From JBBWZH01 sp035544115 (lineage in GTDB: Bacteria; Actinomycetota; Actinomycetes; Mycobacteriales; CADCTP01), in assembly GCA_963714145.1 (NCBI GenBank), contig OY970235.1:8370001-8434000 (forward strand): a stretch of DNA of 64,000 nt, given 5' to 3'. Shown here one piece after another: positions 45,146-53,099 of the stretch; position 1 is the first letter of the stretch; each line of letters opens with the position of its first letter. A program made the position numbers and the translations under genes. The notes beneath the pieces are model-generated. The model searched no databases, had not been told where the DNA came from, and worked only from the letters and a program-made list of their open reading frames with translations.

Positions 45146-45820
45146 ATGGGCGGGCCTCACGGTGGGTCGGGCGGGGACGAGTTGGCGGCTCTTGGGTTGA
45201 CCGAGGAGCACCTGCGCGATGCGTTGGTCGCCGCTGAGGATGCGCGGCGTACGGCCACGCCGAACGACGCTCCCAACGCCGCGGGCACGCTCGACTACTT
45301 CGCCCGCGTTCGCGCGTTGCGGGACATCCTGATCACGACCCGGGACTGGCGGCGGCTGAACTACAAGCAGTTGCCGCTGGTGGTGAATCCTGATCACACC
45401 GTCGCGATCGGGGTGTTGCTCGGTGACGAGCGGACCGGTCAGCAGGGTGCACCGCCGCGCGGGAGGAGGCCGGTCGGCACGGCGAAGGCGGAGCTGATCG
45501 GCGCCTGGGGCGCGGAGAAGCCCGCCCAGCTGGCGCTGGCGTGGGAAGACATCGAGGAACCCGGCGAGGAAGCGGTCTTGGACGATACGGAACAGTCCGA
45601 GCTGCGCACCTGGTACCTCCTCAGTCGCCGTGTCCCGCTGCGTGGACAAGTCGTGGTCTACAGCGAACTGTCGCTGCCGGAGTCGGTGAACGCCCAAGGG
45701 CATGTCGACCGGTGGACCAAGCGGATCCTGCTGCGGAAGCAGGTGTTCGAAGACATCCGCGTTGGCGAGGCCGGCTCCAAACCGCAAGAAGGGGTGGATG
45801 TGCCCGTCGAAGAACGGTGA
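45146..45820 (+). CDS. Hypothetical protein paired with XRE-ImmA/IrrE gene
   Basis: This 224-aa protein starts at the ATG at 45146, behind GGGGTGGAGG. It is acidic and soluble, with TLDYFARVRALRDILITTRDW, LPLVVNPDHTVAIGVLLGDE, TWYLLSRRVPLRGQVVVYSE and TKRILLRKQVFEDI blocks. A gene of this kind regularly precedes an XRE-ImmA/IrrE protease gene in actinomycetes; here the gap is 42 bases. It may be the protease target or a regulatory partner. I assign no function from sequence. Confidence 0.7.
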   Translation: MGGPHGGSGGDELAALGLTEEHLRDALVAAEDARRTATPNDAPNAAGTLDYFARVRALRDILITTRDWRRLNYKQLPLVVNPDHTVAIGVLLGDERTGQQGAPPRGRRPVGTAKAELIGAWGAEKPAQLALAWEDIEEPGEEAVLDDTEQSELRTWYLLSRRVPLRGQVVVYSELSLPESVNAQGHVDRWTKRILLRKQVFEDIRVGEAGSKPQEGVDVPVEER

Positions 45821-45862
45821 CCGCTGCTGCCCAACTCACCGACTGACAAGGACGGCTCGACA

Positions 45863-46963
45863 ATGGTTGCCCCGTCCCGGATCACGCTCGCACGCAAGCG
45901 CCGCGCCCTGACCCTCGCGGAGCTGGCCACCCTCGTCGGGGTCAGCATGCAGAGCCTGTCCAACTACGAGAACGGCCGCCAGGTCCCGCAACCAAGCACG
46001 CTGCGGCGCCTCGCCGACGCGGTGCGGTTCCCCGCCGCGTTCTTCACCGGACCGGAACTCGACGCCCTGCCGCTAGCCACCGTGTCCTTCCGGGCACCCA
46101 GCAAGATCTCAGCCCGCCCACGCGAGGCCTCGCTCGCGGCCGGCCGGCTCGCGGCCGAGATGAGCGCCTGGATCGACAACCGGTTCCGCCTTCCCGCCCC
46201 GGACCTGCCCAGCCTCGGCAAACCAGACCCGGAGACCGCCGCCGGCATGGTCCGCGCCCGCTGGGGACTCGGTGAGACACCCGTGACCAACATGGTGCAC
46301 ACGCTGGAGGCCCACGGCGTGCGGGTGTTCGCGGTCGCCGCCGAGCACGGCCACATCGGGCCGTACTCGTTCTGGCATGACGGCACTCCCTTCGTGTTCT
46401 TGAACACCGTCAAGACCGCCGAACGGTGCCGCTTCGACGCCGCCCATGAACTCGGCCACCTGACCATGCACGGAGAAAGCAAACCGGTTACCGGTCCGCG
46501 GGCAGAGCAGGAAGCGGACGACTTCGCAGCAGCGTTCCTCATGCCCCGCGCCAGCATCATCGGTCACCTGCCCAACACCGTGCTGCTCGACCAGATCCAG
46601 CAGGCCCGACACATCTGGAAGGTCGCCGCGCTCACCCTGACCTACCGACTACACGACCTGGGCATGATTTCCGACTGGCGCTACCGGACCGTCTGCGTCG
46701 AACTCGGCAGGCGCGGCCACCGCAGGGACTACGGCACCATCCCGCCGGAGACCTCCCAGGTACTCGGCAAGGTCTTCCGCGCGCTGCGCGCGAAGCACAT
46801 CCGCCCCACCGCCATCGCCCACGACCTGAACATCGCGGCAGCCGAGCTGAACAGCCTCATCCACGGCCTGACCGTCACCGCCCTCGACGGCGGCACCAGC
46901 CACCCCACCAACGGCACCCGACCGCCACTTCGCCTAATCCCCGCCCACCGAGCGGCCCGTTGA
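45863..46963 (+). CDS. XRE-HTH fused to ImmA/IrrE-family metalloprotease
   Basis: This 366-aa protein starts with a Cro/C1-type HTH (LTLAELATLVGVSMQSLSNY then ENGR, residues ~17-39). It continues into an ImmA/IrrE zinc peptidase with H195-E-L-G-H199 and a downstream acidic ligand in AEQEADDFAAAFLMP. These proteases cleave a repressor or regulator and are common on mobile elements and in stress or phage-response modules. The helical C-terminus (~290-345) is extra. It is coupled by a TTGA overlap to the next gene and preceded by its probable partner. Confidence 0.9.
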   Translation: MVAPSRITLARKRRALTLAELATLVGVSMQSLSNYENGRQVPQPSTLRRLADAVRFPAAFFTGPELDALPLATVSFRAPSKISARPREASLAAGRLAAEMSAWIDNRFRLPAPDLPSLGKPDPETAAGMVRARWGLGETPVTNMVHTLEAHGVRVFAVAAEHGHIGPYSFWHDGTPFVFLNTVKTAERCRFDAAHELGHLTMHGESKPVTGPRAEQEADDFAAAFLMPRASIIGHLPNTVLLDQIQQARHIWKVAALTLTYRLHDLGMISDWRYRTVCVELGRRGHRRDYGTIPPETSQVLGKVFRALRAKHIRPTAIAHDLNIAAAELNSLIHGLTVTALDGGTSHPTNGTRPPLRLIPAHRAAR

Positions 46964-47538
46964 CCGGTCACCCGCCCGGCGGCGCCATCCCCGGCGGTCC
47001 GACCGACCCTGATCCGGAAGACCGGCCGAACCCGCGGGACGCGCAGGCTGCCCGTCACCTGGCTGGCCAGGCGATGCACCAGGTGCGGCACGTGTCGGGG
47101 CGAGAACCGGTGCGGGAAACGCTTCGCTGGCTCACCCGCGGGAGGCTCGGCCGTCGCAACGGCTGGCCGGTCATCCCCGTACTCGGCTCGGCGTGGCAGG
47201 ACACAGTCTCCCCGGAGCGGACCGGCTGGCGGTGCCGGGCCGCGTACCTGTTCGACCACGAGGACAGCGACGACGGTCAGGTCTTCGCCGTCGACTACCG
47301 GATATGCCGCCGCTGCCGGCTCGGCTGGGTCGAACACCCCTACACCGTGCCGAGGTACGAGCGGTGCGGCCTAGCCTCGGCCGGCCTCGCAGCCCTCCGC
47401 GCCGAATACCCCGGGCTGGAATGGCACACCCTCGGCGGACACTTCACCAACTCGCAGCCGTTCTGGGCAGCCGTCGGCGCCAACGTCCCAGGCGGCTACC
47501 AGCAACGCCCTATCTGCCAGCACATCACCGCTGGCTGA
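46960..47538 (+). CDS. GNAT-like protein with CxxC motif
   Basis: This 192-aa protein starts at a TTG that overlaps the protease stop. Residues 110-192 show a short zinc-knuckle-like CRRCRLGWVEHPYTVP followed by a GNAT-like end (RCGLASAGLAALRAEYPGLE, FTNSQPFWAAVG, GGYQQRPICQH). The N-terminal 80 residues are polar and basic. It may acetylate a product of the XRE-ImmA pair, but the catalytic core is short and acetyl-CoA motif A is weak. It is part of a three-gene unit from 45146. Confidence 0.65.
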   Translation: MTGHPPGGAIPGGPTDPDPEDRPNPRDAQAARHLAGQAMHQVRHVSGREPVRETLRWLTRGRLGRRNGWPVIPVLGSAWQDTVSPERTGWRCRAAYLFDHEDSDDGQVFAVDYRICRRCRLGWVEHPYTVPRYERCGLASAGLAALRAEYPGLEWHTLGGHFTNSQPFWAAVGANVPGGYQQRPICQHITAG

Positions 47539-48146
47539 CCCGCGGCGGGGGCTCGCTGAGTCCATACCTGGCCAAGCCGATCGCGGCCGCAGTCGAAAGA
47601 AGGCCGCGGCGTCGACGAATGCCTGTGCTACGTCGCCGGCCAGGACGCGTCCTGATCCGTTGTGCCGCCGCGGCGACCTCGAGGCGTGTTCCCTCGGCCG
47701 GGAGGACGTCAACTGGCGCGTTGTACGCGACTGGCGCCCTGGTGGTCCCTCGCCATGGGCGGCCACCGACGGCCCGCGGGCGGCCGCGATGAGTGCCGCT
47801 TCACCGGACGGCCGGCGCCCACCAGCGTTGAGCGGGTTCGCCGCTGGGCAAGTGCCGCCGGGGTCGGTTGCCGTGGTGCCAAGGCCGACGGTCGAGACAG
47901 CGCCTGTCCTTCCGCGCCCGCGGCGTGCCGGTGTACCTGCTGAGCTAGACAGACGGCTGGGACGTGCGCTCGGAGGCGATCGCCTGCACCGGTACCGAAG
48001 GCCGCAAGGCGATCCGCACAGCACTACGCGAGCCCGGCGAACCGCGGTCGCGGGTCGGGCTGGGGAGGGCGGGCTTGCCGGCGTGGTCGCCTGGGTTGGC
48101 GCGATCCAACACCAGCGCACGCCCCGCTCCAGTGCGGGTGTGGTGG
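47539..48146. other. Gap without supportable gene
   Basis: These 608 bases contain long but low-complexity frames on both strands. None has a ribosome site plus a family match. It may be eroded DNA between the protease unit and the toxin-antitoxin pair. Confidence 0.35.
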
Positions 48147-48458
48147 TCAGGCAGCGGGGCCGAGTGGTCGGAGGGTGGCGAGGGCGCGGAGGGCGTCGGC
48201 TCGGGAGATGGGTTGGTCGTTGTCCAGGGCGGTGAGTTCGAGTTCGATCCATTCGCGGATGAGGGTGGAGGTGGGTACGCCGCGGGCGGCGGCTGCGGTC
48301 TTGAGTCGCTGGTCGAGGTCGAGGGGCAGGCGTAGGGACCGGACGACCATGACGGTGGTGGTGTCGGCGGGGGGTGGTAGGGGTGCGGGTTCGTCGGTGA
48401 ACTGCAGGTTGTCCAGGAACGGGTCGAGGTCTTCGGCCCGGTCGGGTAGGTCAGTCAT
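48147..48458 (-). CDS. Ribbon-helix-helix antitoxin-like protein
   Basis: This 103-aa protein has an RHH fold near residues 40-75: VRSLRLPLDLDQRLKTAA then GVPTSTLIREWIELEL. This pattern is typical of CopG/Arc-type antitoxins that bind DNA as dimers and autoregulate. The acidic N-terminus (TDLPDRAEDLDPFLDNLQF) could mask the toxin. It overlaps the upstream toxin-like gene by eight bases. The order toxin then antitoxin matches BrnT/BrnA. Confidence 0.8.
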   Translation of the reverse strand: MTDLPDRAEDLDPFLDNLQFTDEPAPLPPPADTTTVMVVRSLRLPLDLDQRLKTAAAARGVPTSTLIREWIELELTALDNDQPISRADALRALATLRPLGPAA

Positions 48459-48729
48459 GGTCTTCCTCCCATCGGTCGAACTCCGCGGTCTCCGCGGCGG
48501 TCATGGCACGGGCGCCGATGATCAGCCAGTCCCAGTCCTCGGTCTGGTGGACCGCGACGATCAGTGGACGCCCGGTCCGGGTGCGTGCCCAGATGCTCAG
48601 CACGCGCACGCCGCCGGGGCCGAGGGCGGGCCGTGGCCACCGCCGGTCGGCGGCCAGCGCCTGGAGGACTTCGTGGGGTTCCACTCCCCGTAGCGCGTCC
48701 AGTGCCCAGCCGGGCCACACGTACCCCAC
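48451..48729 (-). CDS. BrnT-like toxin
   Basis: This 92-aa protein ends in GRPLIVAVHQTEDWDWLIIG then ARAMTAAETAEFDRWEE. That resembles the C-terminal part of BrnT-type RNase toxins, where ARxAT..E follows a hydrophobic strand. The first half (ALDALRGVEPHEVLQALAAD) fits the family's helix. It is paired with the RHH gene downstream. The assignment is by pattern and pairing; RNase activity is inferred. Confidence 0.65.
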   Translation of the reverse strand: MGYVWPGWALDALRGVEPHEVLQALAADRRWPRPALGPGGVRVLSIWARTRTGRPLIVAVHQTEDWDWLIIGARAMTAAETAEFDRWEEDHD

Positions 48730-48970
48730 GAGTCCATACTACGCGCGTATTACTTGCCCGGGTGGTCGGCGCTGCCGGGGCCGGCGGGGGATTGGTCGGC
48801 TTCAGGCCGTGTGGTGGTCGGACCGCCTCGCCCGGCCCGCCGCGACGCGTCGGGAGTGACTCACGCACACCGGCCTGCATGGGTGCCGGGTGACTCCGAC
48901 CCTGCTCGGGCTCTGCAGGGTTGGTAAGCCGCGCAGCTGACGCTGGATGAGCGGACGGCCCCTCCGCGCG

Positions 48971-49199
48971 GTGGTCCGGGACCGGTCCGGGTTCCGGCGG
49001 ACCGTGGAGGAGTCGAACACCGGAGTGGTCCGGGACCGGACCGCCGCCGGGGAAACGCGAGCGGAGCTGCTGCCTGCTGCCCCGGAGGCTGCGGGCGCTG
49101 TGCGCTGCTGAGGTGGGAGGCGGCTGGTTGCCGCTGCAGCCTCGGGTGTCGTGGCAACGCGGACCCGGGGCCGCCCCGGGCCGGGTGGTCCGGGACCGG
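48971..49199 (+). repeat. Three direct copies of GTGGTCCGGGACCGG
   Basis: Exact copies lie at 48971-48985, 49025-49039 and 49185-49199. Each contains the inverted repeat GGTCC-G-GGACC. Spacings are 54 and 160 bases. They could be binding sites for an element replication, transfer or repressor protein. Confidence 0.6.
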
Positions 49200-49690
49200 C
49201 GCCGGGTCGACGGCCAGCCGCGACCCGACCCGACGCGGTCCAAGCAACGGTCCAGCCTCCGGGCGCCGCGGATCACCTGGGGCCGAACCAGCCGTGGGCC
49301 GCTCCGCGAAACCCGGCTCGAGGGGCAGCCGGGGGTTGTTCCCGGCGCGAGATTCTGATGGCGTCGGGAGCAAACCCGGCTGACAGCCGGGCGACAACAG
49401 AGGGGCAACGCCTCCGAGCAAAGACACCGACCGCGGGCAACAGGAGGCAACGGCCGCGCCCGCTGGCAGTGGGCGCCGCTGTCGCCGGGCTCCCGGCTCA
49501 CCGTGACCGGAATGTTGGCGCCATCACGCGGGTCCACAGGTGCCCGCGGACGCCGCCCCGGCTGTGTGCCACCGCCGGTCGTCCGGTGGCCGGCGGGCGC
49601 CGTCTGTATCGCCGATTGTCGCGACTGGACCGGCGTGGACACGTAGTGCAGCCCAGGCGGCCGGGCATCAGACCTGCCACCAGCGCCGCT

Positions 49691-49703
49691 GTCCACAACG
49701 GAC
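49691..49703 (+). promoter_or_regulatory. Second copy of the excisionase leader motif
   Basis: GTCCACAACGGAC followed by AGACGGGAGAGAACC repeats the DNA before the excisionase at 24251. CACGTAGTG also lies shortly upstream in both. No excisionase frame follows here. Confidence 0.45.
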
Positions 49704-50232
49704 AGACGGGAGAGAACCTCTGATGCCGGTCGTAGCTGCGGCACAGTCCAGCGGTGACAACTCCCGCCCGCCGACCCGCCGTCCATTCCCGACCCGCCGA
49801 TGCCGTCGGACCGCCGCGGAAGCCGCACAGGTGTCGGCGGAACCCGCATGCCGGACAGCCAGGACACCACGTGTGCGCCGGCGCCCGCACCACCTCTTGC
49901 ATCCGGCCTCTCGCACCTCGGCATCAGTCACGCCGGGCAAGAGCCACGACGCTACGGACGTCGCCCGCCGAGCCGCAGGCACCGTCACCGTCATCACCAG
50001 CTCGACGGTCGGGCGCGCCCCCTCTTTGCCCGTCGCCCCGACAGCAACCCGGCGATCCACGGCGGCTCGTCGGCCACCGCGACCAGTACGACCATCAACG
50101 GCAAGGAGTGACAACCAGTGGGACACCACATGACCGCCGCGTGCGAAATACGTGCGATGCCGACCGCTTCCGCTGGCCCGCCGACCCTGAACGTGCAGGT
50201 CAGCGACACAATCGCGATACAAACTGGCATGC

Positions 50233-50286
50233 TCTGTAAAACCGTCGGCTCAGCCTACGTTGGTTCGAATCCAACACCCGCCACCA
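50233..50286 (+). other. 3' half of tRNA-Tyr(GUA): attachment site of an integrative element
   Basis: The segment holds an anticodon loop CTGTAAA (GTA anticodon), the 3' side of the anticodon stem, and a long variable arm (GTCGGCTCAGCCTAC) typical of tRNA-Tyr. A perfect T-arm follows (GTTGG-TTCGAAT-CCAAC), then the acceptor strand ACCCGCC and encoded ACCA. The 5' half (GGCGGGT and D-arm) is absent to the left, so this is a fragment. Such fragments remain where an element integrated into a tRNA gene, with identity starting at the anticodon loop. Element DNA should be to the left. Confidence 0.8.
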
Positions 50287-50296
50287 CCAGCGAACA

Positions 50297-50331
50297 CGGC
50301 CCCTGACCAGCACGTAAGCGGTCAGGGGCCG
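50297..50331 (+). terminator. Stem-loop after the tRNA-Tyr fragment
   Basis: CGGCCCCTGACC and GGTCAGGGGCCG form a perfect 12-bp stem with an 11-base loop, ten bases past the CCA. It is probably the native terminator of the displaced tRNA gene. Confidence 0.75.
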
Positions 50332-50557
50332 TCGCCGTCCCGTCCCACCGTGTCTCACCGTCACCCACCGTCGATCGCCAGTTGTGGGCCACCTGTGGGC
50401 CAAGGAAGGGCTGTCGCCGGGCATGGGGACCGGACCTGGTCGGCATTGGACGCCTGCTACGGGGCCGCACGGTGGACAGGGCGTGTTGCTGACCTCGGCG
50501 AGCACAAAAGACGTAGGGTCGGAAGCCGTATCGGAGCGGGCGAGGGGAGACCGGCAA

Positions 50558-51655
50558 GTGCTTCGTTACGACGACTCGCTCTGGCGGGGCGTGTCCGCCA
50601 AGAACCCGAGAGCGATCGTCCTCGAACTATGTCGACCGTCGGTCGACTCATATGCTGGCGTATTTGCACGCATTATCGAGGGCTGGGCGGATCGCTATGC
50701 GCTACCGCGTGATCTCACAGCGCAACTGACCTCCAGTGTGGATGATCAGTTCTGGGCCGGCTTCTTCCACCTTGAGGCCGGTCGGCTTTTCGTAGAACTC
50801 GGATTCGATGTGAACTTCAAAGCGAAGGTCGGTCAGAAGACCCCCGATCTCTTGATCGAGAAGGGTGGCCTGGCGGCTATGGTCGAGGTCTTCACAACGA
50901 CGCCTTCTGTGATAGATCGAGAAGAGACCGACGCTGTGGAGGAATTGCAATCGTTTCTCCGCGCGCGGCTAGACCTCCCCAACGGAAGCCTCTCATTGTC
51001 GCCGAACTTTCCCATGCGCGCGAGGCTTGACCGACCGTCGATGGAGAATCTCGCGTCCGAGGTCGAGCGTTTGGTCGCGGCGGAGGCGTCATCCATTCGA
51101 CTGTCGGTCAATGGAGTCGGATTTCACGGCTTCTTCATTCCCAAGGGCTCCATCAACCCCGTTGCGGTTTTCGTGGGACCCGCGGGTGCCGGCTTGGATG
51201 AGGCGCATCGGATCTATCGCCAGATCGGGGAGAAGGTAAGCCGCTATGCGCCCTATGTCACCGACAAACTAGGGTTTATTATCGTGGCGGCGTCATCGAG
51301 TTGGAAGGTTACGAGCTACGGTCTATCGGAAGCCTTGTACGGCGCGGAGCAGATTACGGTAGATCTACGTTCTGGTGAGGCGGGGCCGCCAACGCTGAGT
51401 GGCCAAGGGGCCGCTGTTGTCGGCGCCGAGGTCGGATACGAACAGGCGGCGAAGCTGTGGGGAACTCTCTACTTGAAGCGTGGGTTTGTAGACGAATCGA
51501 GCCTAACGATACGGCCGGAGGCGGCATTCCTCTACAATCCCTACGCGGATAACGCCCTTCCTCCGGACACGTTTGCTCCTCTGCCCGAACAGCAGGTCGA
51601 CGGCACTGTCCTTCGTTGGGTGCGCCGCGAGGCGCAACCCCTAGTGCTGAGTTGA
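50558..51655 (+). CDS. Hypothetical protein with PD-(D/E)xK-nuclease-like motif
   Basis: This 365-aa protein starts at the GTG at 50558, behind AGGGGAGA. Near residues 66-112 it reads FWAGFFHLEAGRLFVELGFD, then TPDLLIEKGGL, AAMVEVFT. That is the E...PD...ExV spacing of restriction-endonuclease-like folds, although the usual ExK lysine is Val. The remainder (LSVNGVGFHGFFIPKG, LGFIIVAASSSWKVTSYG) is unrecognised. Codon use is less GC-rich than the surroundings, suggesting acquisition. It sits right after the attachment site and converges on the peptide deformylase with a 15-base overlap. Confidence 0.6.
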   Translation: MLRYDDSLWRGVSAKNPRAIVLELCRPSVDSYAGVFARIIEGWADRYALPRDLTAQLTSSVDDQFWAGFFHLEAGRLFVELGFDVNFKAKVGQKTPDLLIEKGGLAAMVEVFTTTPSVIDREETDAVEELQSFLRARLDLPNGSLSLSPNFPMRARLDRPSMENLASEVERLVAAEASSIRLSVNGVGFHGFFIPKGSINPVAVFVGPAGAGLDEAHRIYRQIGEKVSRYAPYVTDKLGFIIVAASSSWKVTSYGLSEALYGAEQITVDLRSGEAGPPTLSGQGAAVVGAEVGYEQAAKLWGTLYLKRGFVDESSLTIRPEAAFLYNPYADNALPPDTFAPLPEQQVDGTVLRWVRREAQPLVLS

Positions 51656-52669
51656 GTCAGTGTAGCGCCACTGCCTGTCTCGTCCTCCATACTCCGATAC
51701 AGGTATCGGCTTGATGTCTTGGGCCATGCGATCTAGATAGAGTCGGCCCTCTAGGTGGTCTATCTCGTGGCCGACAAGACGGGCGATATTGCGATCGAAA
51801 GTAGTGATGTGTCGTTCGCCGGTGACGACTTGATGCTCCACTTCGACTGCAAGTGGCCGCGGTACTCTGCCGCGGACGTTGAAAAAACTCCAGCAGCCTT
51901 CGTATTGCTCGTCTTCCTCGGCGGACTGGTCGATGATCCGCGGGTTGAGGAGCGTGATGGTTTCGCCATCGGGTGTGCGGACGACTGCGGCGGCTCTACT
52001 GATGCCGATCTGTGGTGCGGCGACGCCGAGACCCGTGGTGAAATTGTGGATAGTCAATGCCCGTTCGATCGCGGAATTCAGTTCGACTACGATGCGCCGT
52101 GCGTCTTCCGCCTCGGCTGGCAAGTCGAAGGACGTTGCGACCTGCCGCAGGATGGGGTCGCCTTCCTGGACTATGCCGATGGAGACCATCTTGTCGGCGA
52201 GTGTTGGTGTGGTCACGTCGGCTGATTGCTCCTCTGCCTGGCGTGCTCGGAAATTCCATTCGAGCCGGTAGCGGGCGTGCAAGGGTGGCGATTCGGTGGC
52301 CCAGGAGAACACCCGGGTTCCGTCCTCGTCGTGGCGCTCAATCGCCGTCTGGAATGCGGACGCCTCGGCCGTCATCGAGGTCTCCATGCCCCACACGGCT
52401 GGATCGAGTTCGGCCGGGAATACGAGGCGGACGCTCAGCCGCTGGGTGGGCAGCCGTACGGCCCGTTGGAACCATTGACCCCACTGGTCTTCGCGGACGT
52501 GGTAGCTGTACTCGATCCAGCTGCACCGGTCGGTCAACTCGACTTCCGATGGCCCATAGCAGCGCGCGTCACCCGGCCGGTACAGCGGACACCGGACGTA
52601 CCGGCGCCGGCGCCGGCCCCGGCTGATCAGACCATCCGCCCGGCGTGAGCGGTTACGGGCAGCGGCCAA
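51641..52669 (-). CDS. Peptide deformylase with N-terminal regulator-type domain
   Basis: All three peptide-deformylase motifs are present: GLGVAAPQ (213-220), EGCWS (257-261, Cys259) and HEIDH (301-305). It should therefore be a metal enzyme removing N-formyl groups. The first ~145 residues are not part of deformylases. They resemble the C-terminal half of the beta-rich domain of the XRE regulator at 20049 (QRLSVRLVF, ARYRLEWNF). The start (TTG at 52669) is weak and the domain looks truncated at its N-terminus, so the gene may have lost an upstream HTH part. This is not a housekeeping-type def gene and may modify a special target. Confidence 0.82.
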   Translation of the reverse strand: MAAARNRSRRADGLISRGRRRRRYVRCPLYRPGDARCYGPSEVELTDRCSWIEYSYHVREDQWGQWFQRAVRLPTQRLSVRLVFPAELDPAVWGMETSMTAEASAFQTAIERHDEDGTRVFSWATESPPLHARYRLEWNFRARQAEEQSADVTTPTLADKMVSIGIVQEGDPILRQVATSFDLPAEAEDARRIVVELNSAIERALTIHNFTTGLGVAAPQIGISRAAAVVRTPDGETITLLNPRIIDQSAEEDEQYEGCWSFFNVRGRVPRPLAVEVEHQVVTGERHITTFDRNIARLVGHEIDHLEGRLYLDRMAQDIKPIPVSEYGGRDRQWRYTDSTQH

Positions 52670-53099
52670 ACAGGCTCCTTCATAGGGATTCGGGAGCTGC
52701 GACAGGCACGCTTACAGCCGGCCACAGTGCCGAAGCTGGGCATGGGTCACCCGCCCGCCGACACGGACGCGCCTGTCACGACTCAGGGGTTCGGCCAATC
52801 GGCGCCGGGAGGTCACCGGCAGGCGTGCTGCGAGGCGGGGGTGACGGCCCGAGGTCACCTGGGGCGGACTCCACGTCGGCGCCTGCCGGGTATTCGAAGA
52901 TGCCGGTCTCGTCGAGGTGGACCGTGCCACCGTCCGCCGCGCGATCATGCGCATCGACTTCGACCAGAAGCGTCGGGTGGACAGGTCGGCCGGCCGGCGG
53001 CGCGGAGCCGGTCACCGTCCTGACGTCTCCGGTCGCCCAACTACATAACCGGGGGCCGGGCAGAGCTCTGCACCAGCGGAGCGGCATCGCCGCATCTGC
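52670..53099. other. Gap between deformylase and exporter
   Basis: These 430 bases contain no supportable gene. A short minus-strand frame (VHPTLLVEVDAHDRAADGGT) looks mildly coding but has no start signal. Confidence 0.35.

Larger units (their letters stand above)
48730..50232. other. Degenerate integrative-element DNA
   Basis: These 1.5 kb have no intact gene. They hold three identical 15-bp repeats (48971-49199), a copy of the excisionase leader motif (49691) and the left side of a tRNA-derived attachment site. Frames such as 49723-50133 are Arg/Pro/Ser-rich and unlikely to be real. Confidence 0.45.

Noticed and set aside
47371..48252. Long minus-strand frame of 293 codons
   Set aside because: Arg/Pro/Ser-rich shadow composition, overlaps the GNAT-like gene and has no ribosome site.
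48971..49199. CRISPR array
   Set aside because: Only three 15-bp repeats with unequal spacing (54 and 160 bases) and no cas genes.
48455..49924. 489-codon minus-strand frame
   Set aside because: Composition is typical of a shadow frame. It overlaps the toxin gene in another frame, and the region is better explained as degenerate element DNA.
49723..50133. Basic 136-codon protein after the second leader motif
   Set aside because: It has a plausible ribosome site but an Arg/Thr/Pro-rich composition with no excisionase pattern; probably decayed DNA.
50200..50286. Complete tRNA gene
   Set aside because: T-arm, variable arm and acceptor are perfect, but no GGCGGGT-type 5' acceptor strand or D-arm is present to the left.
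50200..50505. Minus-strand protein containing VGFEPTRRLSRR-type sequence
   Set aside because: It is the well-known artefact of translating the antisense strand of a tRNA 3' end.
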